Shown here: one piece after another, positions 21,601-33,949 of the stretch
Layout: every line of letters begins with the position of its first letter
Numbering within the stretch: position 1 is the first letter of the stretch
Assembly (NCBI RefSeq): GCF_000151665.1
Contig: NW_013171815.1
Location: 1,129,153-1,193,152, forward strand
DNA length: 64,000 nt
Source: Blastocystis hominis
Taxonomy: Eukaryota > Sar > Bigyra > Opalinata > Blastocystidae
Direction of reading: 5' to 3'
Made by a program: the position numbers and the translations under genes
The notes under the pieces: generated by a model
What the model saw: only the letters and a program-made list of their open reading frames with translations
What the model was told of the DNA's origin: nothing
Databases searched by the model: none

Positions 21601-22529
21601 ATGATAGAGGTGAAAGGGAAACTCCGTGTATTGAACGCTCGCATCAGGATAATGCAATAGGTACTATATGACTTCACCGGAACAGACACAAACCAACTTT
21701 CTGTTCAAGCAGGAAATATTATCCTCTGGAATGGCGGTTCTCTTTCTGATAGCTGGATCTTGTGCTCGCTGAAGACAAAAGTGCGATAACTGGGTGTGTG
21801 TGAAATCTTAGGTCGGCTGGGTTCCCTCTTCGTACGTAGAGTTGCTGGAGGAGAAGAAGAGCAATAAGAACAGGAAACTGTCGAATTCATCTGTCAATTC
21901 TGACTCACGTCGAAGTTTACGAAAATCGATTTGTCTCCGGTACACATTTCTGAGAGTAATTGATGTAGATGGGAGGGCGTAGTTGGTAAGAGAAAGAGTG
22001 TAAGGAGTAGGACGAAGGAACTGGAGCGACTGAGGAGGAATGGAAAGTAGGAAACTGTGGTTGGCTGCTCTTCGAAGTGTGTGGATTCTATTTGCTTCGT
22101 GGAGATAATAGCGAACTCTTCTGCATTCGAAAAGGGAACAATCCTCCAAATGGCCTCCTCCTCGGAAAAGGAGGTGCAGGTTATTTCCCAATCCTCGGTA
22201 GACGCTGTTAATGGAGTGCCAAGTAGATCGTGACCCTTCCCAAAACCCAGTGCATCTTGACCTCCAAGTCACTCCCAGCTTCAGAGTGCGTTTCTCTCTC
22301 CGTTCTCAAAGGACTGGTTGATAGCAAGTCCGAACGTGAGTCTAAAAGTCCGGGTCCTGGGCAATTCTATTCGAGTGACAACTCGAAGGGATATCATTTA
22401 GTTTGTTTGAAGGTGCAGAATGAACCGTAGTGCATTGGATTTGACGAGGGATATTGCTCAACAGAGGAATGTTCCCCGACTCACGAAAATGAATATGTAC
22501 CAACACACTATTCACTTTCGCATTGGTAG
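21601..22529 (+). CDS. SH3-domain protein
   Basis: The start is probably the ATG at 21601, only 19 nt past the previous poly(A) motif. The N-terminal exons encode a clear SH3 domain: LYDFTGTDTNQLSVQAG (canonical ALYDY...DELSF-GD), then NGGSLSDSWILC and, after an intron, GWVPSSYVELLEE (canonical G-x-x-P-x-N-Y-V). A basic stretch follows (KSNKNRKLSNSS, then RSLRKSICL) and then an open region rich in Ser/Val without recognised domains. The last part (GQFYSSDNSKGYHLVCLKVQ, then GFDEGYCSTEECS) ends at TAG 22527-22529. SH3 domains bind proline-rich ligands, often in actin or endocytic adaptors. Several exon borders in the middle are unresolved, so the model after the SH3 domain is tentative. Confidence 0.55.
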
Positions 22530-22554
22530 TGTATGTATTTTTAATGTCATCTTG

Positions 22555-23650
22555 ATGTTTGTTGCTCGATCTATACAATATCCACAACGTATCCGGCTCC
22601 TATGGAAGCAGCAACAGGCTTTTCATCGATTTCTGTCTGCTTCCTGTGAAAAGCCTTGTTTCGTATCTCCAGGGACACTGTAGCCATCGTTCAGTCAGGT
22701 TCTATCTAGACATCTCGTGAGCACGCCCATCGGTTGTTTGAGTGATATCAGCGATCGCGCACTGACTGTGCTAAAAGAATCGGACGTTGTTCTGTGTGAA
22801 GATACGCGAACTACAGCTTTTTTGTTATCTCGGTTTCATTTTCGCTAGCAAGTGACGGACTAGTTTTGGAATCCGGCGTGAATTGATATCGTTGAACCAG
22901 GAGAATGAGCAAGCTCGTCTTTCGTTCGTTCTCTCCCAACTGCAACAGGGCAAATCTGTGGCAATTGCCAGCGATGCAGGAACTCCCTTGCTATCGGATC
23001 CTGGGTCTCTTGTAGTGAAGGCGTGTGTGGAGGGCAAGTTCCGCGTGACGCCTATTCCCGGAGCGAACGCAGCGATTTGCGCTCTGATTTGCAGTGGATT
23101 TTACTCCACTCCTTTCAGTTTTTACGGGTTTATCAGTCGTAGTGGGAAAGCTCGCTGTGAAGTGTAAAAGCTTGCTCCATCTTTGTTGTAGACTTGAGGA
23201 GATCTCTGGAAGCAGGTATGCGTCCATTCTGTACGAATCTCCCCATCGCATTGTATCGACAATGAACGAGTTGAAAGGGTACTTGGAGGAGGATCGTCGT
23301 GTGTGCATTTGCAGAGAGCTAACGAAGGCTCACGAATCGATCGAGCACACGACGATCGGCAATGTAGATGGAGAGAAGCTGGTTCTGAAGGGAGAATACA
23401 CTCTGGTTGTGGAAGGGAAGCGAGAATACTCCAATCGCCACCCAAAGATCGCTTCGGTCGTAGACGAGAAAGCAATGAAATGCATGGACGTGCTTCGAGC
23501 GGAAGGCGTGTCACGCACGGTGATTCAGCGTGTGATGAAGGAAGTGTTCAATGTAGGGATGGTTCGCGATTTGGATCTAGCTGTCGGGATCTGCGGTAAA
23601 GAAGGTCTTGTATCCATCCTCGTTTGTTTTCCTCAAACACACGAATTGTA
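22555..23650 (+). CDS. RsmI-type tetrapyrrole-methylase-fold methyltransferase, likely mitochondrial
   Basis: In bacteria RsmI 2'-O-methylates C1402 of 16S rRNA, so a mitochondrial-type rRNA is the probable substrate here. The ATG at 22555 gives [20 protein letters not shown], Arg-rich and acid-free, like a mitochondrial presequence. A 30-nt intron (about 22679-22708) joins [19 protein letters not shown], then [51 protein letters not shown] (the AdoMet-binding signature), [15 protein letters not shown], then [18 protein letters not shown] and [12 protein letters not shown], all RsmI hallmarks in order. The genomic stop is TAA at 23648. In-frame ATGs further upstream (22420, 22489) overlap the SH3 gene and give a poorer presequence. 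The 3' end meets DJ-1 head-on. Confidence 0.85.
22556..22563 (+). terminator. Polyadenylation motif overlapping a start codon
   Basis: TGTTTGTT begins at the T of the RsmI-like gene's ATG (22555-22557) and would serve the SH3 gene that ends at 22529. Confidence 0.5.
23632..23639 (-). terminator. Variant polyadenylation motif (TGTTTGAG) of DJ-1 gene
   Basis: Minus-strand TGTTTGAG. The codon-initial T that would become the DJ-1 stop lies five bases upstream, at 23644. The motif sits inside the 3' coding end of the opposite RsmI-like gene. Confidence 0.5.
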
Positions 23651-24338
23651 AATCATGCCCTTGGCTACAGAGGCACGCGTCGCTTTCCCACAAAGCGACT
23701 CCACGAGTTGAAGAGCGAATTCTGCGACAGTTCCGGGACCTTGGGATGTGACTAGGGAGTAGAAACTGAAAGGAACGCAAACTGCAATTCCCAGAAACGA
23801 CCACTTTGTCGTTCACATAGTGCTCGATATCTTCCTTAAAGCTCTACAGTTAACGGGACACAAGGAAAGAACAGGATAGCAGGTTGCCTTTACACCCTCC
23901 AAGAGATTATGTGACTAGGAAAGAAGATTCGAGTGACCAATACAGCAAAGACAACAGCGGGAGAGGCACAGATGGCAGCATAAATGCGTCCTTCTTCCTT
24001 CTGTTTTTCTAAAAGCTTGGAAAGCGTCTTACTATCACGGAGATGTTCCTACAACAGGCAAAAACGACAGAAACCTACTGCTCCAGGAAGACCGCCCGGC
24101 AAAACAATGGCATCAAAGGTTTCGTCTTTTACATCTTTCAGCAGAGCATCCGCAGTCTACGAAAATTAAATAGAAACAAAATATCTACTATTATCGTTCC
24201 CTTGCTACATTTGACAGTTTTTTGATGATCCACGGATGCAAGTGTAACATTCACCTTTCCACGTCGTAGCACGTCGACGATACCAATGGTTTCCAATTCT
24301 TCGGATCCTTCAGAAACAGCAACAAGAGCTCGAGGCAT
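23644..24338 (-). CDS. DJ-1/PARK7-family protein; stop probably made by polyadenylation
   Basis: A member of the DJ-1 glyoxalase/deglycase-like family, which also acts in oxidative-stress protection. The ATG at 24338 gives MPRALVAVSEGSEELETIGI with the conserved Glu (position 18 in human numbering), then LRRGKVNVTLASVD. After introns come FDAIVLPGGLPGAV and RIYAAICASPAVVFA, which carry the nucleophilic Cys (human Cys106, consensus AICAGP); then TSQGPGTVAEFALQLVESL and SVAKGMIYN. The family ends with VAKG-hydrophobic residues. Here the next codon-initial T (23644) is five bases before TGTTTGAG, so poly(A) would place TAA after ...GMIYN; a genomic TGA occurs three codons on. At least five short introns. 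Confidence 0.85.
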
Positions 24339-24986
24339 TGCAGTAGAAAACTAAGGGAAACAGGATCTGTAATGGTTACAGTACGTAATACAAATCTGGA
24401 GAGCATAAAATGAGCTTGTTTCCAAAATCCTTTCTGCCGTTTTTATTTCATCTCTCATATTATCTTCTTTATCGATATATATATTTTGGCATATATTTCT
24501 AGAAATAGTATGCAGCAGTATCGAAGCAAGTTATCCAGTGGTTTTGATGAGTGTTCCTTAACTAAGCTCATTTCCACCCAACCATTTTACTACTTATTTT
24601 ATATCATGAATGTCATTCATTTGTGGCTGTTACAAAAATGGAATAGTTCAAATACAACCTTTCGTTGAAACACTATATAGCAATAGAACACAGTAGACTG
24701 GATCTGTCTATAGAAACAAAATGAACGTAGTGAAAGAAACAACAACATGGCTATCCCCTTCTTTGTCCCTGAACTACCACATGATAATACATCCCGACTG
24801 TGAGTTATCTCCATTGAAACAGCTGGATCTCACAAGAATAGGTTTTCTTTTGGTATTGTTTGCTTTCACGCGATGCAGGCTAATATTATATAAGAAATAG
24901 AGATAAGAATTGTTCAATTTGGAAAAAAGAGGATTTGACACATAACAAGAATAAGTCCTATTATTGGAAAAGCAGATATCTTACAA
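24339..24986. other. AT-rich intergenic region
   Basis: Divergent spacer between DJ-1 and LRR gene 2. No supported gene or RNA is seen. Confidence 0.5.
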
Positions 24987-27900
24987 ATGGATAGCATCGA
25001 AGAGAAATCGGTAAACTGCACACTCTATTGACTACTTTGTAGATAAATAAAAAATACTGCTTGAGGGAGAGTATTAGTCGTAGGTGTGAATTCGAGGAGT
25101 TGATCGTAGTTTGTATTGTCTGTACTCTTCTTTCCATAATATTTGTTTATCATTGGAGGCCTTTGCCGAGTTTTCCTGTCGCTGAATATTGTTACGATGT
25201 TCCACGTATTAAAAATAATACTGAAGTGTTCTATGTTGGGAAAGATGCTTGTAATACTATGAATCAAACGAGCTTCGCAATTCAAAACTATTTTGGCTTA
25301 GTTTCTTTACAGATCGAGAGTAACAGCTTCCAATTTGTAAATTCCTTTGTATTGAATACTTTACCGAAGTTGAAGGAGATTCAAATAGGAGACAATAGTT
25401 TTGAGGGTTTATCTAGTCAGAGTGGCTATCGATTCAGCATTTCCAAATGTACTGAGCTGAGTTCTGTTTCTATTGGGAGAAAGTCATTTTCTCAGTATTC
25501 TGATGAATTTGAGATTCGAGAATGTCCTTCTTTAGAGCGGATCGTCCTCCAGGGATTCAACTTCCAATTGCCTCGCCTGGTGTTAGATGGTACTTCTTTT
25601 GCTGCCAACGTGCTATTTAGAATCACTTCATTTAACGAAATTGTCTGTTTTCGAAATCGGTCCCTCGAGTTTCTGGAATACGGAGCAGTTTGAAATCAAT
25701 AGTTTGCCGAACCTACAATCGATCACAATCGGTGATGAAAGTTTTAATGGAGCGATACAAGATCATTCATCTTTCCAAATTGCAAACTGTGGGGAAATAG
25801 AATCTGTTATTATCCCCAATTCGAGTTTCCTCTTTTATAGGTCCTTTACCATACGCAACTGTTCAAAGCTAACAACCATCATTATTGGAAATCCAGAGAG
25901 CACTTCGTCATCCTTTTATCTGTCCGATCTATCAATCGAGGGTAATTCTATGTTTGCTATAGGACATAGATCTACCGATGTTACAGCAACTGGAGCTGGG
26001 AGGAGGTTCATTCTATCAGGCAAGTCGAATATCATTGCAAAGTAGGATCAAAGCTATTTTTCTAAAGAAGATTTACTGGAGTTACCTTCTATCTTTTTCG
26101 GTGTAAATGCGCTGTATGGATCTTATGATAAAGAGAACGTGTTAATCATGAAAAGTAGGAGAAAGGAGGATTAAATCATTGATAATAGACCTTCCACGCT
26201 TACATTCGATAGTTTCTGTTGGTGGTAGTTTCCACAATGTTCGTCATATTGATCTTTCAAGTGGGTCAATCGATACATCACTAGAATATAGATATTTTGC
26301 TCTTAGATAGAGTATTCCTCCCTGAGTCGTTCAATGCAGTATATTCTTCGTCAATAAGGAATGTATCGATTGCCTTGGCCTCTCTCATCCATCATGTAAA
26401 CGCTTCTAGTATCGATTCGTTACCATCCACAACGAAACACTTATCTATTCCGGATGATTTGTGGTATAACGAGACCAGTTTTTCCAGAATAATAAGTCGA
26501 TTTAGTACCTTGGAGGAATTGGATGTTGGAGATCGCAGCATGAAAATGATAACGAAGTTTGACTTGAGCGGATTGAACTACCTAAAGAACTTGAGAATCG
26601 GTAAAAACAGCTTTACAAATGCAGTTAATTCGTATGGAAATGATCCATCACGATCCTTTGAAGTGACGGCTTGTTCTGTCCTCCAGAGTATATCAATTGG
26701 CGATTACAGTTTCAGCGATTATGCCTCTATTCTTCGCATTGAGAATTGCTCTATGTTGGAATCCATTCAATTTGGTAAATTGTCGTTTGTGAATATCCGA
26801 GAAGTATATCTGAAGAGTATTGTATCCAAAAACCCTCATTAGTAGACTTACTTCAATTGAAGAGCATATCGTTGGAGGAACATTCTTTAGTAGGTCAGTA
26901 TTCTCAATCATCGAAATATTATGAATCATTGGTTGTACTGAAAGGTAATCTAAAAAGAAAGGTGGTAAATCTTAGATCTGCCCTTACTCCAAACAATGTA
27001 TTCTTCAGGTTACAGTTTCCTGTTTTACCGCCAAGTTGTGATGGAAAATATCCCTTCTGCGTCGAATGTGTCTCTTGCGCATTCCTTCGGTTATGTTTTC
27101 AAGAAAGAAATAAAGAGTAGCGAATGATCTGATTTTGTAAAATACAGATGTCCACACCCACTTGGAAGAGTATGTGAAGGTCATGATGGATGATACATGT
27201 ATGGAAAGAATATACATGGAATCTCAGGAAGACACTATTCAAATTGAAAGTAGTATTTGTGAGGAATATCTACTTCCATTCATTCCATGGAAACCAAACT
27301 CTTTGGGCAAACATCTTGTGATAGACAATGATAATTTTGCAAATGTCGATAGATTTGAAATTATTGGAGAAAATACCATAGAGAGTCTAAGGATAGGAAG
27401 CAATTCATTTACAAAACACAAGAATAGTTATGGTAAAGATGATTCTCGATCATTCAAGATATCGAATTGTGACAAATTGGAATCTATTGAAATCGATCAA
27501 TATAGTTTCAGTGATTATTCTGGTAAATTTGAATTGACAAACATTCCATCATTGAAATCATTGAGAATCGGTATAATTGGTAAAACTTCATCAAATTTCT
27601 ATTATGGTTCACTAATTATTCAAGGTAATATACTAAATTGAACACAATGATATTCTAGATTTACCAAATTTGATAACAATTGAACTTGGAGATTATACAT
27701 TTGGATGGTCCAATTTAGTTGATATTGAGAGTATTATTGATAATAATCACATAATTGATCAATAGATCTTCCGAAATTGTTATCTATACAATTAGGATAT
27801 TATTCGATATTTGGTAATTGGGGATTTGATTCATGTTCCTTAATAATGAAAAGTATTAATTGATAATATAAATGATGATAATACTTGTATAGATCTTCCT

Positions 27901-30900
27901 CTATTAGAATCAATTATATCAGATAAGTATTCTTTATGGTCTCCTCGTCGTGTTACATTACAAAGTATATATATTCATTTAAAATGATACTAATAATGTC
28001 TAGATATTCCTAAATGTAAAACTGTGAAACTACCAGATGCATTGAAATATGTAATGAAATCATCATTATCTATATCGAGTAATGAATATTGAATCGATTT
28101 CGATGACTAGATGTTCATTCTTCATTATCTTCGATGATTGAATGTCGAACAATACCTTCTGGGTTTTCTTCATGTTCCTATTTATCGAAATTGTCAATGT
28201 CATCACCACTATTATCGATTCCAAAAGAAGCATGCAATTCTGAATCCTTAACGATATTTGATTTGAGTGCATTCAAACTTCTTCAATCGATAGAAATAGG
28301 TAATGAAAACATGTATCATACAAATTCATTACTAATCGATAACATAATTCAATTGAAGACTATACGAATAGGAAGCAATTCATTTACAAAACACAAGAAT
28401 AGTTATGGTAAAGATGATTCTCGATCATTCAAAATATCAAATTGTGACAAATTGGAATCCATTGAAATCGATCAATATAGTTTCAGTGATTATTCTGGTA
28501 AATTTGAATTGACAAACATTCCATCATTGAAATCATTAAGAATCGGTATAATTGGTAAAACTTCATCAAATTTCTATTATGGTTCACTAACGATTCAAGG
28601 TATCATTATTCTATCTATCATTAATAATACTTTAGATTTACCGAAATTATCATCATTAATAATTGGAGATAATTCGTTTGCTGAAGCTAAATCATATAAT
28701 GTAAAACAATTGAATTCACTGCTATCATATGAAATAGGTAATAGTTGTTTTAGCACAATAGATACATTCAATATTGATAAATTGAAATTATTATCAAGTA
28801 TAAAGATAGGAAGCAATTCATTTACAAAACACAAGAATAGTTATGGTAAAGATGATTCTCGATCATTCAGAATATCAAATTGTGACAAATTGGAATCCAT
28901 TGAAATCAATCAATATAGTTTCAGTGATTATTCTGGTAAATTTGAATTGACGAACAATCCATCATTGAAATCATTGAGAATCGGTATAATTGGTAAAACT
29001 TCATCAAATTTCTATTTTTCATCATTCTCAGTTCACGGTAAAATACTAAATTGAACACAATGATATTCTAGATTTACCAAATTTGATAACAATTGAACTT
29101 GGAGATTATACATTTGGATGGTCCAATTTAGTTGATATTGAGAGTATTATTGATAATAATCACATAATTGATCAATAGATCTTCCGAAATTGTTATCTAT
29201 ACAATTAGGATATTATTCGATATTTGGTAATTGGGGATTTGATTCATGTTCCTTAATAATGAAAAGTATTAATTGATAATATATATGATGATAATACTTG
29301 TATAGATCTTCCTCTATTAGAATCAATTATATCAGATAAGTATTCTTTATGGTCTCCTCGTCGTGTTACATTACAAAGTATATATATTCATTTAAAATGA
29401 TACTAATAATATCTAGATATTCCTAAATGTAAAACTGTGAAACTACCAGATGCATTGAAATATGTAATGAAATCATCATTATCTATATCGAGTAATGAAT
29501 ATTGAATCGATTTCGATGACTAGATGTTCATTCTTCATTATCTTCGATGATTGAATGTCGAACAATACCTTCTGGGTTTTCTTCATGTTCCTATTTATCG
29601 AAATTGTCAATGTCATCACCACTATTATCGATTCCAAAAGAAGCATGCAATTCTGAATCCTTAACGATACTTGATTTGAGTGCATTCAAACTTCTTCAAT
29701 CGATAGAAATAGGTAATGAAAACATGTATCATACAAATTCATTACTAATCGATAACATAATTCAATTGAAGACTATACGAATAGGAAGCAATTCATTTAC
29801 AAAACACAAGAATAGTTATGGTAAAGATGATTCTCGATCATTCAAGATATCAAATTGTGACAAACTGGAATCCATTGAAATCGATCAATATAGTTTCAGT
29901 GATTATTCTGGTAAATTTGAATTGACAAACATTCCATCATTGAAATCATTGAGAATCGGTATAATTGGTAAAACTTCATCAAATTTCTATTATGGTTCAC
30001 TAACGATTCAAGGTATCATTATTCTATCTATCATTAATGATATTCTAGACTTACCAAATTTGATAACAATTGAACTTGGAGATTATACATTTGGATGGTC
30101 CAATTTAGTTGATATTGAGAGTATTATTGATAATAATCACATAATTGATCAATAGATCTTCCGAAACTGTTATCTATACAATTAGGATATTATTCGATAT
30201 TTGGTAATTGGGGATTTGATTCATGTTCCTTAATAATGAAAAGTATTAATTGATAATATAAATGATGATAATACATGTATAGATCTTCCTCTATTAGAAT
30301 CAATTATATCAGATAAGTATTCTTTATGGTCTCCTCGTCGTGTTACATTATACAGTATATATATTCATTTAAAATGATACTAATAATGTCTAGATATTCC
30401 TAAATGTAAAACTGTGAAACTACCAGATGCATTGAAATATGTAATGAAATCATCATTATCTATATCGAGTAATGAATATTGAATCGATTTCGATGACTAG
30501 ATGTTCATTCTTCATTATCTTCGATGATTGAATGTCGAACAATACCTTCTGGGTTTTCTTCATGTTCCTATTTATCGAAATTGTCAATGTCATCACCACT
30601 ATTATCGATTCCAAAAGAAGCATGCAATTCTGAATCCTTAACGATACTTGATTTGAGTGCATTCAAACTTCTTCAATCGATAGAAATAGGTAATGAAAAC
30701 ATGTATCATACGAATTCATTACTAATCGATAACATGATTCAATTGAAGACTATACGAATAGGAAGCAATTCATTTACAAAACACAAGAATAGTTATGGTA
30801 AAGATGATTCTCGATCATTCAAGATATCAAATTGTGACAAATTGGAATCCATTGAAATCGATCAATATAGTTTCAGTGATTATTCTGGTAAATTTGAATT

Positions 30901-32862
30901 GACAAACATTCCATCATTGAAATCATTAAGAATCGGTATAATTGGTAAAACTTCATCAAATTTCTATTATGGTTCACTAACGATTCAAGGTATCATTATT
31001 CTATCTATCATTAATAATACTTTAGATTTACCGAAATTATCATCATTAACAATTGGAGATAATTCGTTTGCTGACGCTAAATCATATAATGTAAAACAAT
31101 TGAATTCACTGCTATCATATGAAATAGGTAATAGTTGTTTTAGCACAATAGATACATTCAATATTGATAAATTGAAATTATTATCAAGTATAAAGATAGG
31201 AAGCAATTCATTTACAAAACACAAGAATAGTTATGGTAAAGATGATTCTCGATCATTCAAGATATCAAATTGTGACAAATTGGAATCCATTGAAATCGAT
31301 CAATATAGTTTCAGTGATTATTCTGGTAAATTTGAATTGACAAACATTCCATCATTGAAATCATTGAGAATCGGTATAATTGGTAAAACTTCATCAAATT
31401 TCTATTTTTCATCATTCTCAGTTCACGGTAAAATACTAAATTGAACACAATGATATTCTAGATTTACCAAATTTGATAACAATTGAACTTGGAGATTATA
31501 CATTTGGATGGTCCAATTTAGTTGATATTGAGAGTATTATTGATAATAATCACATAATTGATCAATAGATCTTCCGAAACTGTTATCTATACAATTAGGA
31601 TATTATTCGATATTTGGTAATTGGGGATTTGATTCATGTTCCTTAATAATGAAAAGTATTAATTGATAATATAAATGATGATAATACTTGTATAGATCTT
31701 CCTCTATTAGAATCAATTATATCAGATAAGTATTCTTTATGGTCTCCTCGTCGTGTTACATTACAAAGTATATATATTCATTTAAAATGATACTAATAAT
31801 ATCTAGATATTCCTAAATGTAAAACTGTGAAACTACCAGATGCATTGAAATATGTAATGAAATCATCATTATCTATATCGAGTAATGAATATTGAATCGA
31901 TTTCGATGACTAGATGTTCATTCTTCATTATCTTCGATGATTGAATGTCGAACAATACCTTCTGGGTTTTCTTCATGTTCCTATTTATCGAAATTGTCAA
32001 TGTCATCACCACTATTATCGATTCCAAAAGAAGCATGCAATTCTGAATCCTTAACGATATTTGATTTGAGTGCATTCAAACTTCTTCAATCGATAGAAAT
32101 AGGTAATGAAAACATGTATCATACAAATTCATTACTAATCGATAACATAATTCAATTGAAGACTATACGAATAGGAAGCAATTCATTTACAAAACACAAG
32201 AATAGTTATGGTAAAGATGATTCTCGATCATTCAAAATATCGAATTGTGACAAATTGGAATCCATTGAAATCAATCAATATAGTTTCAGTGATTATTCTG
32301 GTAAATTTGAATTGACAAACATTCCATCATTGAAATCATTGAAAATCGGTATAATTGGTAAAACTTCATCAAATTTCTATTTTTCATCATTCTCAGTTCA
32401 CGGTAAAATACTAAATTGAACATAATGATATTCTAGATTTACCAAATTTGATAACAATTGAACTTGGATACAACACATTTGCCGCTTCGCTATCAACAGA
32501 AATATCAAGTAATGGTATTTGCTATTTTATTAGAGTAGATAATCCGAAGTTGGAATCAATCTCTTTGGGTAAGTATTCATTACGTGGAACGGAAAGTGAT
32601 TCTTGTTCATTATCAATGATGAGTGAGAATCATTTTTTGTTGATTCCTTGTAGATCTCTATGGATTAATTTATTTAGGTTCTAAAGGATACAGTTTTGAT
32701 TACCCCAGGCAGGCTGTGATCCACAGTATATGAATCACATTCTATTTGAATATAGACGTACCAAACCTGAAAACAGTAGAATTGAAGTGTGGCTGGTCAG
32801 ATCCATTTACACATGTGACGACAAAGTCCATAGTTAGTACATCTCATTTTCTAGTTGTGTAA
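24987..32862 (+). CDS. Giant membrane-anchored BspA-type leucine-rich-repeat protein (LRR gene 2)
   Basis: The ATG at 24987 (MDSIEEKS) is followed by a 32-nt intron and an exon with one hydrophobic helix (LIVVCIVCTLLSIIFVYHW, about residues 30-50). This suggests a signal anchor with the LRR region outside or in the lumen. The rest is a chain of irregular LRRs (LKEIQIGDNSFEGL; PSLERIVLQGF; LKNLRIGKNSFT). From about 27370 the array becomes almost identical repeats. The 65-75-residue block beginning IGSNSFTKHKNSYGKDDSRS occurs seven times (near 27398, 28369, 28809, 29786, 30763, 31199, 32176). Short exons (DLPKLLSIQLGYY, DLPLLESIISDKY, DIPKCKTVKLPD) alternate with introns of about 31-40 nt, all in phase 1, so one continuous frame can be drawn. 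The probable end is TAA at 32860. It is unproven that all of it is one transcript; splitting into several genes is possible. Confidence 0.65.
27659..30048 (+). repeat. Higher-order LRR repeat, unit 1 (1413 + 977 bp)
   Basis: The exon start ATTTACCAAATTTG recurs at 27659, 29072, 30049, 31462 and 32437. Spacings are 1413, 977, 1413 and 975 bp, so two subunit types alternate. The 1413-bp type carries one extra LRR block (about 436 bp). Exons and introns are both nearly identical between copies. Confidence 0.9.
30049..32436 (+). repeat. Higher-order LRR repeat, unit 2 (1413 + 975 bp)
   Basis: Second copy of the roughly 2.39-kb composite unit directly follows the first. Only scattered single-base differences and a net 2-bp length difference are visible by eye, which implies recent duplication or gene conversion. 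Confidence 0.9.
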
Positions 32863-32936
32863 TAGATGTTTCTTATCCTTTGTCCAAGTTTTTCCATCTT
32901 TAATTAGTTTATTTTAGTTGTGTATTGTGCTTAATT

Positions 32937-32944
32937 TGTTTGTT
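32937..32944 (+). terminator. Polyadenylation motif after LRR gene 2
   Basis: TGTTTGTT about 75 nt past the proposed TAA. A genomic TAA also lies at 32932-32934, five bases before it, which may mean a further short terminal exon. Confidence 0.5.
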
Positions 32945-33949
32945 CCTTATTACTAATATGTCTATAACTAAATCTTCGATTTATCAATGCACTTCTTTTG
33001 TGATTCATGAATTGAGTATACACGAAGAAGTACTTTTATTCAATGCATATGTTTTTTTATCGTGTAATGGACTCAGTCGTACCACAAACTCTGTTTCTAC
33101 AACATGATATAACACATTGCTTTTTAATTTAGGCACTATAAAAGTTTTACGCTATGCTATTTTATACATGTATTCTCTACTATTCATTTGAAATAGCTGA
33201 CCTCCAATAAGAAAATGGAGGCGGCTACATAAATGGATACTTGATAAATGTATATAAATTTAGAGCTGTTTTAAAAACTCTCGATTGAGATATGAATGGA
33301 AAAAGAAAACCCAATTTTGAAACAAGGAATGGATAAAAATAGATCAATCACCCGGATTTGTTTTTTGAAAATAAAGAATATCGTTTAAAGAAACAGTGGA
33401 TAAGATAGTATATTTGTTGACTTGAATATAGCCCTTTTCAACATAATCAAAACTACAAAAAAGAGGCTTATGGGAAAGTGAAAATACCTCAGCTCGAACG
33501 TCTGGTGATATCATTTGATTTTCTGTTGGAACAGGGGTAAAGAATGAATGTAGAGTGGCAGAACTACAACAGATAAATAAATACCTTACTTAATATAAGT
33601 AAGAAAAATCCCTGAAACTATATTATTCAAGGAATAATAAAATCAAAATACTAATCTTTACTTTATAGTTATAGATTCAGGGGCATGAAGATAAAGTATG
33701 GAATATATATTACCATGGATGAAAATGAGGTACAAATGGAATTCCTAATACATGGTCAAAATAATATTCATTATAATAATAAGTGAACATATCATCCAAA
33801 ATGGTAATATATAATCTATATTACCATAATTTTTCAAAATATACTTATATTCGTATTGAACAGAATGGTTTGAAATAGGATGAATCCAAGAGACAATTGT
33901 AAATGATCAATGTTCAAAGAATGCCAAATGCTGATCATAATAACACTGA
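32945..33949. other. AT-rich intergenic region
   Basis: About 1 kb of very AT-rich DNA with no supported gene on either strand. Confidence 0.5.

Noticed and set aside
28066-32075. Four nearly identical 68-codon minus-strand frames
   Set aside because: Antisense shadows repeated because the LRR repeat itself is duplicated; no independent support.
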